DNA from: Clostridia bacterium | GTDB taxonomy: Bacteria; Bacillota_A; Clostridia; Peptostreptococcales; Anaerovoracaceae | Assembly (NCBI GenBank): GCA_024403175.1 | Contig: JAKSSI010000054.1 | Location: 1-7,940 of the forward strand | Direction of reading: 5' to 3' | DNA length: 7,940 nt | Part shown: piece by piece, positions 1 through 5,632 of the stretch | Layout of the letters: each line of letters opens with the position of its first letter | How positions within the stretch are numbered: the first letter of the stretch is position 1 | The notes under the pieces: generated by a model | Told to the model about the DNA's origin: nothing | The model's database searches: none | Seen by the model: only the letters and a program-made list of their open reading frames with translations | Made by a program: the position numbers and the translations under genes

Positions 1-212
1 TTTGGAATGTCAATCAAATGGCCTTGTCTTTCAAGAGTTTCAAAGCCCTTTCCTGCTCTAAGCTTATGATGTCTTTCGATTACTTTATAGTCGTCGCCAG
101 TTTTTATAGGCATGGTAGCAATGTAAATAAGATTTCCACCAAGCTTTTGGGAAATGTCTTCTGCTATCTTAGATTTTCCGCAGCCAGCGCCGCCTATTAC
201 AACTGTTATCAT
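1..212 (-). CDS. cobU: Adenosylcobinamide kinase / adenosylcobinamide-phosphate guanylyltransferase, N-terminal part (runs off the window)
   Basis: This is the first 70 codons of a frame that continues beyond position 1. The family phosphorylates adenosylcobinamide and then transfers GMP to it, giving AdoCbi-GDP for cobalamin nucleotide-loop assembly in the cytoplasm. The start reads MITVVIGGAGCGKS, a P-loop at residues 7-14. It is followed by YIAT (30-33) and a His-His pair (H48-H49) that aligns with H46/H47 of Salmonella CobU, where H46 is the guanylylated residue. The P-loop differs slightly from the usual GGxRSGKS form. The ATG shares one base with the cobT stop (TAATG) and has no convincing Shine-Dalgarno sequence, so translation is probably coupled to cobT. 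Adjacency to cobT supports the call. The nucleotide-binding C-terminal half cannot be checked here. Confidence 0.88.
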   Translation of the reverse strand, partial: MITVVIGGAGCGKSKIAEDISQKLGGNLIYIATMPIKTGDDYKVIERHHKLRAGKGFETLERQGHLIDIP

Positions 213-1261
213 TATTTCTGATCTGTGTACTGTTCTATGTTTATGGATTCAAAGCTGTGTGTACCGCTGTAAACAGCATTTGCCATCTTAAGAAGTGGAA
301 TTAAAGCAACAGCGCCGGTGCCTTCACCAAGAGCCATATTAGCCTGAATTGGAGCGTTTAAGCCTATCTTTTCAAGCACAAGTCTTCCGGCAGATTCCTT
401 GCTTACATGTGATGCAACAAGATAATCTTTTACTGCAGGATTGATAATATATGCAATAAGGCCGGCAGCCTGAGAAATTACACCGTCTAAAATTACAGGC
501 ACACCAAGTGCAGCTCCGCCAAGGCAAGCACCACACATAGCAGCAATATCAAAACCGCCAATCTTTGAAAGAATGTCGACCCCATCTGTAATGTCAGGCT
601 TATTGATTTCAATTGCCTTCTTAATGACGTTGATCTTTCTGTTTAAACCTTCATCGGAAAGACCTGATCCTCTGCCTGTTATGCTTTCAACACTGGCACC
701 TGTTACAGCACTGATGATAGCTGTAGATGTTGTTGTATTTCCAATGCCCATTTCGCCAATTGCAACAATATTGCTGCCCTTAGCCTTGTGGTCTGCGACA
801 GCATTAATACCAAGCTCAATTGCCCAAATGCATTCTTCCTTTGTCATTGCTGGGCCCTTGGCAATGTTCTTTGTGCCATGGCACTTATCCTTTGGAGAAA
901 TGCTTACGTCATCTATCATACCGGCATCGTAGCAAGTAACTACTGCGCCGCAAGTTTTAGCCATAATATTTACGTTGGAATTGTCTTCTATAAGTGCATT
1001 TGCAACAGCTGTTGTAACACTGTGGTCGGACTGGGAAATGCCCTCTTCTACAACGCCGTTGTCTGCACAAAAAACAAGAACTCTTGGATTTTCTAATTCA
1101 AATCGATCTTTGCCCATAGCACCAGCAATTTTTATGATAGCTTCTTCAAGCATACCAAGAGAATAAAGTGGCTTTGCAACATTGTTCCAATTAGTTTTAG
1201 CTTGCTCTATTACTGCAGCGTCGGCATTTTTTATTAATGCTAAAGTTTCTTCGTATTTCAT
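212..1261 (-). CDS. cobT: Nicotinate-nucleotide--dimethylbenzimidazole phosphoribosyltransferase
   Basis: The 349-aa product has the usual CobT length. The family transfers phosphoribose from nicotinate mononucleotide to dimethylbenzimidazole or a related base, giving the alpha-ribotide that becomes the lower ligand of cobalamin. Visible signatures are FCADNGV (64-70), the glycine-rich GEMGIGNTT (169-177), GRGSGL (196-201), GGFDIAAM (235-242) and LGEGTGA (311-317). E313 in the last motif corresponds to the proposed catalytic Glu317 of Salmonella CobT. The ATG at 1261 is preceded by AAAAAGG (1278-1272) with a 10-nt spacer, which supports this start. The gene begins about 70 nt after the terminator of the zinc-ribbon gene, so it probably has its own promoter, and it overlaps cobU by one base at its stop. 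Which lower-ligand base is used cannot be read from the sequence. Confidence 0.96.
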   Translation of the reverse strand: MKYEETLALIKNADAAVIEQAKTNWNNVAKPLYSLGMLEEAIIKIAGAMGKDRFELENPRVLVFCADNGVVEEGISQSDHSVTTAVANALIEDNSNVNIMAKTCGAVVTCYDAGMIDDVSISPKDKCHGTKNIAKGPAMTKEECIWAIELGINAVADHKAKGSNIVAIGEMGIGNTTTSTAIISAVTGASVESITGRGSGLSDEGLNRKINVIKKAIEINKPDITDGVDILSKIGGFDIAAMCGACLGGAALGVPVILDGVISQAAGLIAYIINPAVKDYLVASHVSKESAGRLVLEKIGLNAPIQANMALGEGTGAVALIPLLKMANAVYSGTHSFESINIEQYTDQK

Positions 1262-1300
1262 ATATAAAGTACCTTTTTCTAGTTATATCAATAATAGTCA

Positions 1301-1329
1301 ATTATATAACAAAGGAATTTATGGCACAA
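1301..1329 (-). promoter_or_regulatory. Candidate promoter of cobT-cobU
   Basis: On the minus strand TTGTGC (1329-1324, 3 of 6 matches to the -35 consensus) is followed after 17 nt by a perfect TATAAT (1306-1301). It lies between the upstream terminator and the cobT ribosome binding site, giving a leader of about 35 nt. An inverted repeat (GTTATAT at 1282-1288 with ATATAAC at 1304-1310) covers the -10 box and probable start point and could be an operator. The -35 is weak and the region is AT-rich, so chance similarity is possible. Confidence 0.45.
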
Positions 1330-1332
1330 GAA

Positions 1333-1354
1333 AAAGAGGCCCGTAAGCCTCTTT
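1333..1354 (-). terminator. Rho-independent terminator after the zinc-ribbon gene
   Basis: Read on the minus strand, AAAGAGGC and GCCTCTTT form a perfect 8-bp stem around a 6-nt loop (TTACGG). The T-run reaches 1331 and gives five consecutive T residues at the stem base. It begins 14 nt after the stop of the zinc-ribbon gene, which is the expected position, and separates that gene from cobT. Confidence 0.85.
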
Positions 1355-1368
1355 AATCTTCAAGATAA

Positions 1369-1542
1369 TTATTCAGTTACAGCTTCTCTTGGCTGTCTTC
1401 TCTGAGCCTTTCTCTTGTCTCTGCATGCCTTGCATCTCTTTGGTTCGTTGTCAAAACCCTTTTCCTTGTAGAATTCCTGTTCTCCAGCTGTGAAAACGAA
1501 TTCCTGGCCGCAATCCTGGCATACTAATGTCTTGTCTTCCAT
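1369..1542 (-). CDS. Small zinc-ribbon domain protein
   Basis: This 57-aa frame reads MEDKTLVCQDCGQEF at its start. It has two knuckles, CxxC at C9/C12 and CxxC at C37/C40 (RCKACRDKRK), separated by 24 residues with aromatic and acidic positions. This is the layout of the small clostridial zinc-ribbon family (zf-trcl-like, as I recall it). The C-terminal third is very basic (KRKAQRRQPR), so nucleic-acid or ribosome association is plausible but inferred. The four cysteines should bind one Zn ion. The gene is monocistronic, with its own promoter (1592-1620) and terminator (1333-1354). The Shine-Dalgarno region is only purine-rich (GAGAAAGAGAG, ending about 5 nt before the ATG). The exact role of the family is unknown to me. 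Confidence 0.85.
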   Translation of the reverse strand: MEDKTLVCQDCGQEFVFTAGEQEFYKEKGFDNEPKRCKACRDKRKAQRRQPREAVTE

Positions 1543-1564
1543 GGTTTCTCTCTTTCTCTAAAAC

Positions 1565-1576
1565 GACTAATTAGTC
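1565..1576. promoter_or_regulatory. 12-bp perfect palindrome between promoter and zinc-ribbon start (candidate operator)
   Basis: GACTAATTAGTC is a perfect palindrome, and 14 of 16 bases are symmetric if one pair beyond the first mismatch is included. It lies about 15-27 nt downstream of the -10 box, in the predicted leader of the zinc-ribbon gene, where a repressor would block transcription. A regulator has not been identified, and short palindromes are common in AT-rich DNA. Confidence 0.35.
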
Positions 1577-1591
1577 ATATAAAACACTACT

Positions 1592-1620
1592 ATGTTAATA
1601 CTTAAGCAATTGCTTGTCAA
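1592..1620 (-). promoter_or_regulatory. Sigma-A-type promoter of the zinc-ribbon gene
   Basis: A perfect -35 hexamer TTGACA (1620-1615) is followed by a 17-nt spacer and TAACAT (1597-1592, 4 of 6 matches). The spacing is ideal and the predicted start is near 1585, giving a leader of about 40 nt. The spacer contains a perfect 12-bp palindrome, AAGCAATTGCTT (1604-1615), whose edge touches the -35 box, so a dimeric regulator bound there would compete with RNA polymerase. No other gene in the gap could use this promoter. Confidence 0.65.
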
Positions 1621-1649
1621 CCAAATTATTAAATATAGCTAATTTGGTT
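1619..1649. repeat. 10-bp inverted repeat just upstream of the zinc-ribbon promoter
   Basis: AACCAAATTA (1619-1628) and TAATTTGGTT (1640-1649) are perfect inverted copies around an 11-nt AT-only-but-two spacer. The near arm overlaps the end of the -35 hexamer. There is no T-run directly following either arm on either strand, so it is not a classical terminator. A protein binding site or an AT-rich upstream element is more likely. The rest of the gap (1650-1737) is AT-rich, with only weak hairpins and no open frame that I can support. Confidence 0.4.
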
Positions 1650-1737
1650 CAAAATCCCTTGTCTTAAAATTAATTATAAAAACATCAAGAGGTGTTTTTT
1701 AGACAAAACAGTATTTTGTAGCATACAAAGACATAAA

Positions 1738-1764
1738 AAAGACACGGGATAAACCCGTGTCTTT
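1738..1764 (-). terminator. Rho-independent terminator after ispH-rpsA
   Basis: On the minus strand AAAGACACGGG and CCCGTGTCTTT form an 11-bp perfect stem with a TTTAT loop. The stem runs into a T-run reaching 1735 (six T residues including the stem end). It begins 10 nt after the ispH-rpsA stop codon. This is the first convincing terminator downstream of the surface-protein gene and marks the end of the six-gene run. Confidence 0.93.
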
Positions 1765-1774
1765 GGTTTGATTA

Positions 1775-3712
1775 TTAAGCTTCTTCTGCTGGAGCAGCTT
1801 CTTCTGTCTTTTCTGGTTCTGGGAGTGTAGCCTTGATGGAGAGAGAGATTCTCTTCTTTTCCTTGTCGATTTCAAGGATCTTAGCTTCTACTTCCTGACC
1901 AAGTGTAAGTTCGTCAGAAACCTTATTTACTCTCTTGTAAGCAATTTCGGAAATGTGTACAAGTCCGTCAAGTCCTGGTGCGAGTTCGATAAATGCGCCG
2001 TATTCCTTGAGCTGTACAACCTTACCGTTGATAACCTGTCCAACCTGATACTGTTCATCAATTACAGACCATGGTTCTGGAGCGTTCTGCTTGAGACCAA
2101 GAGAAATCTTGCCCTTTTCTGCGTTCATGGAGAGGATCTTTACGTTGAGAACCTGACCAATTTCGAGAACTTCCTGTGGGTGCTTAAGCTTGCCCCAGGA
2201 GATTTCAGAAATGTGAAGGAGTCCGTCGATTCCACCGATGTCTACGAATGCACCATAGTCTGTGAATCTCATAACCTTACCTTCAACTACATCGCCTACG
2301 CTGAGAGTATCCCAGATTTCAGCAATCTTTTTATTTCTTTCTTCGTTAAGGAATGCCTTGTGAGAGAATACTACCTTACCTCTCTTCTGGTCTACTCTTG
2401 TAACCTTAACTGGAAGAGTCTTTCCGATAAATTCTTCTGCTGTTTCAACGAAACGATCAGCAAGCTGAGACATTGGGATAAAGCCAGAAACTTCCTTGTA
2501 GTTTGCGATAACTCCGCCCTTTACTTCTCTTACTACTGTTACGTCTACGAGTTCCTTGTTTTCGAAAGCAGCATTGATTTCGTCCCAGTTTTCGCCAGAC
2601 TGGAGCTTCTTCTTGGAGAGAAGAATGTTTCCGTCGCCGTCATCTGTCTTGATAACCTTAGCCTGAACTTCGTCGCCAGCCTTGAATGCGTCTGTTAATT
2701 CCTGACCTTCTTCAAGAGCAACTTCTTCCTTTGGAAGGATACCATCCTTCTTGCAACCCATGTTTACTACAACACGGTCCTTTGTAACCGCAACAACTGT
2801 TCCGTCTACAACTTCGTTTCTTCCTGGAAGCTTGAGAGACTTTTCAATTTCTTCCATGAATGCAGCCATTTCGCTGTTCTGATTTACGTTTTTAAATGTG
2901 TCAGCCATTATTGTGACAACCTCCTTGATAGTACGTTCGGGTGCTGATGCACTCGCCGCAACGCCTATTTTATTATATTTTTTGATTGTAAGCAAGGGCA
3001 AATCGCTTGATTTTTCAACAAATATTGTGTTTTTGCAAAATTTTTCACAAATCTCGAAGAGTTTCTTTGAGTTAGAACTTTCTTTGTCCCCTATTACAAC
3101 CATACAATCGGATTCTTCAGCCAACTTTGCAGCCGCACCCTGACGTTTTGAAGTGGCATCGCAAATTGTATTTACCACCTTACAAGACACATCTTTTGTG
3201 CACTTTTCAAAGGTTTCTAATGTAATTGTGGTTTGTGCAACTATTGTGGTATTTGGTCCTATCTTTTCAGCCACAACTTCAGGTTCTGTAGTTGCACCTA
3301 AAGGTTTCTTTGCACTTCCTAAAATACCTATTACTTCAGGATGCTTTGGGTCACCTATAACAAGCGTTTCTTCAGCTTCCCTTGCAATTTTATGTATGCG
3401 ACCCACAAAAGGACAAGTAGCATCGATTATTTCAATGCCTTTGGCCTTTGCAATCTCGTAAGTTTCGTCTGGTTCGCCGTGAGCACGTATTAAAACGCGA
3501 CTATTTTCAGGTGCTTCCATAATATGTTTTATGGTAACTAGTCCTTTTTCTGAAAGCTCATTGGCAACTTCTTTATTGTGTATTAAAAGACCAAGGCAGT
3601 AGAGATTGGTCCCTTCTTCCTTGGCTTTTTCTAGTTCTTTATATGCTGTTTCTACTGCACGAGTAACGCCGAAGCAAAATCCTGCGTGCTCTGCCACTGT
3701 AATTGTAGGCAT
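1775..3712 (-). CDS. ispH-rpsA: Bifunctional 4-hydroxy-3-methylbut-2-enyl diphosphate reductase / 30S ribosomal protein S1
   Basis: The 645-aa product is a known clostridial fusion. Residues 1-270 are IspH, the last enzyme of the MEP isoprenoid pathway, which makes IPP and DMAPP. Cluster ligands C13, C100 and C184 are present (GFCFGV, ATCPFV, ICDAT), as are the substrate-pocket residues H45, H78, H124 and E126 and the SSNS motif (212-215). Residues 297-627 hold four S1/OB domains, roughly 299-368, 385-453, 471-540 and 556-627, followed by an acidic Glu/Ala/Pro tail. Four domains is the usual form in low-GC Gram-positives, where S1-type proteins bind mRNA. The ATG overlaps the rarA stop (TAATG), with a purine-rich stretch rather than a clear Shine-Dalgarno sequence ahead of it. 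An internal SD-ATG and promoter at the junction, and a lysine-codon switch there, suggest a second, S1-only product (377 aa). Confidence 0.96.
   Translation of the reverse strand: MPTITVAEHAGFCFGVTRAVETAYKELEKAKEEGTNLYCLGLLIHNKEVANELSEKGLVTIKHIMEAPENSRVLIRAHGEPDETYEIAKAKGIEIIDATCPFVGRIHKIAREAEETLVIGDPKHPEVIGILGSAKKPLGATTEPEVVAEKIGPNTTIVAQTTITLETFEKCTKDVSCKVVNTICDATSKRQGAAAKLAEESDCMVVIGDKESSNSKKLFEICEKFCKNTIFVEKSSDLPLLTIKKYNKIGVAASASAPERTIKEVVTIMADTFKNVNQNSEMAAFMEEIEKSLKLPGRNEVVDGTVVAVTKDRVVVNMGCKKDGILPKEEVALEEGQELTDAFKAGDEVQAKVIKTDDGDGNILLSKKKLQSGENWDEINAAFENKELVDVTVVREVKGGVIANYKEVSGFIPMSQLADRFVETAEEFIGKTLPVKVTRVDQKRGKVVFSHKAFLNEERNKKIAEIWDTLSVGDVVEGKVMRFTDYGAFVDIGGIDGLLHISEISWGKLKHPQEVLEIGQVLNVKILSMNAEKGKISLGLKQNAPEPWSVIDEQYQVGQVINGKVVQLKEYGAFIELAPGLDGLVHISEIAYKRVNKVSDELTLGQEVEAKILEIDKEKKRISLSIKATLPEPEKTEEAAPAEEA
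2906..2926 (-). promoter_or_regulatory. Internal Shine-Dalgarno and ATG for a free S1 protein inside ispH-rpsA
   Basis: AAGGAGGT (2926-2919) is an 8-nt match to the anti-SD of 16S rRNA. It lies 11 nt before an in-frame ATG (2908-2906, codon 269). It is the best ribosome binding site I saw in the window, better than that of the fusion's own start. The ATG opens MADTFKNVNQNSEMAAF, which falls after the IspH fold ends and before the first S1 domain, and it reads like a native N-terminus. Initiation here would give a 377-aa S1 ending at 1775. The bases also encode Ile-Lys-Glu-Val-Val of IspH, so part of the match may be constrained by the protein. Confidence 0.6.
2972..3001 (-). promoter_or_regulatory. 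Candidate internal promoter for rpsA within the ispH part
   Basis: TTGCCC (3001-2996, 4 of 6 matches to TTGACA) and a perfect TATAAT (2977-2972) are separated by 18 nt on the minus strand. The predicted start near 2965 would leave a leader of roughly 57 nt that includes the internal Shine-Dalgarno at 2926-2919. The match lies in coding sequence for the end of IspH (the -10 is the Tyr-Asn codons of KKYNK), so it could be coincidence. Its position relative to the internal start is what makes it credible. Confidence 0.4.
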
Positions 3713-4989
3713 TATTTCTTCTTTCCCTTTCCTAAACCGTCTAGGTAATTTTTAAATGCAGCCTCCTGGCCGTGGTCGGTTGGTTCGTAATATTTTACGC
3801 CTTCCTTATAAAGATTATCTGGCAAATATTGCTGCTTTACCCAGCCGCCATAAGCGTGCGGATATTTATAATCCAAACCTCTTCCCAGCTTTTTAGCACC
3901 GCCGTAGTGAGCATCCTTAAGATGCGGTGGTACATCATCTATCTTTCGCGTTCTAAGGTCGGAAAGCGCCGAATCTATGGCATTTATGCCTGAATTGGAC
4001 TTAGGACTTGATGCCAATAGTATAACAGCCTCAGAAAGCATAATTCTGGCCTCTGGGAATCCTACCATCTGACAAGCCTGAACGCATGAAGTTACAATGG
4101 ATATAGCCTGAGGATATGCCATGCCTATGTCTTCAGCCGCAATTACCATTAGTCTGCGGCCGATTGTAAGAATATCTGCATCGGCATCTATAAGTCGAGC
4201 CAGATAATGAATGGATGCATCTGGGTCGGAGCCTCGAATAGATTTCTGAAGAGCTGAAAGCAGATTGTACTTGTCTTCGCTTCTGTCGTAAAAACCAGCC
4301 TGACGCTGCATAGCTTCAGACGCCAAATCTAAGGTTATAATCTTGCCTTCCATGTTTTCGGCAATAAAACCAAGAGTATCTAGGGCCACACGAGCATCAC
4401 CGCCACTGCGGTCGGCAATCATGTGAAGAGCCTTTTCTTCAGCTATGATGCCTAAATTTCCAAGGCCGCGCTCTTTGTCAGCCATGGCATTCTTAAGAAT
4501 TTCCTCTACATCTCTGTTTGTAAGATGGCGGAATTCATAAATTGCCCTAACTCTTGAAAGAACAGCGTTATTTATTGCAAAATACGGATTTTCCGTAGTA
4601 GAGCCAATAAAGTTTACAACCCCCTCCTCCAATGCTTGAAGAAGCGCATCTTGCTGCAGCTTATTCCAACGATGGAATTCGTCTACGTAAAGATAGACCT
4701 TTGCGTGCTCTACGCCGAAGGTCTTGATTCGCGCCTGATCCAAAACTTCCTTCAAGTCTTTAAGGCCTGAAGTTGTAGCATTAAGCTCGAAAAACTCAGC
4801 CCCCATCTCCTTTACGATGATTCTAGCCAGCGTGGTTTTGCCTGTGCCAGATGGTCCAAAGAAAATGGCAGACTCAAAAGTCTTGTTCTTTATGGAATTG
4901 TACAATAGCGACCCTTTATAAATGAAATGGCGTTGGCCATAAAAGCCATCCAAATCAGCCGGGCGCATCCTTGTAGAAAGTGGTGTCAT
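3712..4989 (-). CDS. rarA: Replication-associated recombination protein A (AAA+ ATPase, MgsA/RarA)
   Basis: The 425-aa product matches the usual length of RarA, a tetrameric ATPase related to clamp-loader subunits that acts at stalled or gapped replication forks with single-strand DNA-binding protein. Visible parts are the RMRP motif near the start (7-10), Walker A GPSGTGKT (45-52), Walker B ending DEFHR (103-107, where many relatives have DEIHR), sensor-1 region GSTTENP (129-135), an LSRVR arginine-finger segment (144-148), sensor-2 GGDARVALD (196-204) and the long C-terminal MgsA domain. The ATG at 4989 is chosen because no ATG, GTG or TTG codon is close upstream in frame. It has only a distant AGGG, and a TATAAT box directly in front of it. 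The gene follows the flavoprotein gene by 15 nt and its stop overlaps the ispH-rpsA start by one base, so the two are probably translationally coupled. Confidence 0.95.
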   Translation of the reverse strand: MTPLSTRMRPADLDGFYGQRHFIYKGSLLYNSIKNKTFESAIFFGPSGTGKTTLARIIVKEMGAEFFELNATTSGLKDLKEVLDQARIKTFGVEHAKVYLYVDEFHRWNKLQQDALLQALEEGVVNFIGSTTENPYFAINNAVLSRVRAIYEFRHLTNRDVEEILKNAMADKERGLGNLGIIAEEKALHMIADRSGGDARVALDTLGFIAENMEGKIITLDLASEAMQRQAGFYDRSEDKYNLLSALQKSIRGSDPDASIHYLARLIDADADILTIGRRLMVIAAEDIGMAYPQAISIVTSCVQACQMVGFPEARIMLSEAVILLASSPKSNSGINAIDSALSDLRTRKIDDVPPHLKDAHYGGAKKLGRGLDYKYPHAYGGWVKQQYLPDNLYKEGVKYYEPTDHGQEAAFKNYLDGLGKGKKK

Positions 4990-4996
4990 ACTAATT

Positions 4997-5025
4997 ATTA
5001 TACCCTATCTTATGAAATTAGTAAT
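4997..5025 (-). promoter_or_regulatory. Candidate promoter directly before rarA
   Basis: A perfect TATAAT (5002-4997) ends 7 nt before the rarA ATG. A -35-like ATTACT (5025-5020, 3 of 6) lies 17 nt further upstream, inside the end of the flavoprotein gene. If it is used, transcription would start at about 4990 and the rarA message would be leaderless or nearly so. The weak -35 and the AT-rich context keep confidence low. Confidence 0.3.
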
Positions 5026-5622
5026 CTTTCTTTCTTCTGTCTTTGGAAGACCGTATTTTTCCTTACCAAGAGCAATAGACTTCATAAGGAAAGCCATGTT
5101 TCTTGCAAGTACTCTTACTACCTGAAGTCCTTCTTCATCTTGTGCAGCTTCACCTTCTGCACGACCGTGCACAGAGTTCCAGTACTGGCTGGAGGCTACA
5201 GGCATGTTGTTGATAGTAAAGTACTTGTTGAGTTCATCAAATGTTGCGGAGCAACCGCCTCTCCTTGCCACAGCAACGCTAGCGCCAACCTTCATACGAA
5301 GGTCTGCGCTGTTGCTATAGAAAAGTCTATCAAGGAATGAAACAAGTGTACCGTTTGCAGATGCGTAGTAAACAGGGCTGGCAATTACCATACCGTCTGC
5401 TTCCTTAAGCATCTGAGCTGCTTCGTTTACAACGTCATCGAAAACGCACTTGCCAAGTTCATAGCACTTTGTGCAAGCAATGCAGCCACGGATATCTTTG
5501 TTTCCAATATTTAAAGTCTGAACTTCTACACCCTCTTCTTCAAACACCTTTGTCATTTCGTTTAAAGCGAAAGTTGTGTTTCCGTTTGATCTAGGGCTTC
5601 CGTTAACAATTAATACCTTCAT
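5005..5622 (-). CDS. Flavodoxin-fold NAD(P)H-dependent oxidoreductase, iron-sulfur flavoprotein-like
   Basis: The 205-aa frame begins MKVLIVNGSPRSNGNT, the FMN-phosphate loop of the NADPH-dependent FMN reductase family. It continues with CIACTKC and a further cysteine, giving C47-x2-C50-x2-C53-x5-C59. This is the compact cysteine motif of iron-sulfur flavoproteins such as Methanosarcina Isf, which carry FMN and a 4Fe-4S cluster and pass electrons. Many relatives are annotated only as FMN reductases. ASPVYYAS (about 81-88) matches the second flavin-contacting loop. I chose the ATG at 5622 because AGGAG (5634-5630) sits 7 nt ahead of it. A start 10 codons earlier would lie inside the previous gene and lacks such a site. 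The Shine-Dalgarno overlaps the stop codon of the preceding C_GCAxxG_C_C gene, which suggests coupling. The electron partner is unknown. Confidence 0.87.
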   Translation of the reverse strand: MKVLIVNGSPRSNGNTTFALNEMTKVFEEEGVEVQTLNIGNKDIRGCIACTKCYELGKCVFDDVVNEAAQMLKEADGMVIASPVYYASANGTLVSFLDRLFYSNSADLRMKVGASVAVARRGGCSATFDELNKYFTINNMPVASSQYWNSVHGRAEGEAAQDEEGLQVVRVLARNMAFLMKSIALGKEKYGLPKTEERKITNFIR

Positions 5623-5632
5623 GTTCACACTC

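Noticed and set aside
573..1166. Overlapping plus-strand open frames antisense to cobT
   Set aside because: They overlap one another and the well-supported cobT gene, and their translations show no family features.
1678..1700. Hairpin followed by T residues on the plus strand, resembling a terminator
   Set aside because: The stem is AT-rich with a G-U pair, and no plus-strand gene ends here. On the minus strand the same stem has a mismatch.
1955..2698. 247-aa open frame on the plus strand
   Set aside because: It is fully antisense to the S1 domains, has no recognisable motif or ribosome binding site, and arises because the highly biased S1 codons leave an antisense frame free of stops.
1775..3712. 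Possibility that the IspH-S1 frame is an assembly or frameshift artefact
   Set aside because: The IspH-S1 fusion is a known arrangement in Clostridia, both halves are intact, and there is no stop or frame change at the junction.
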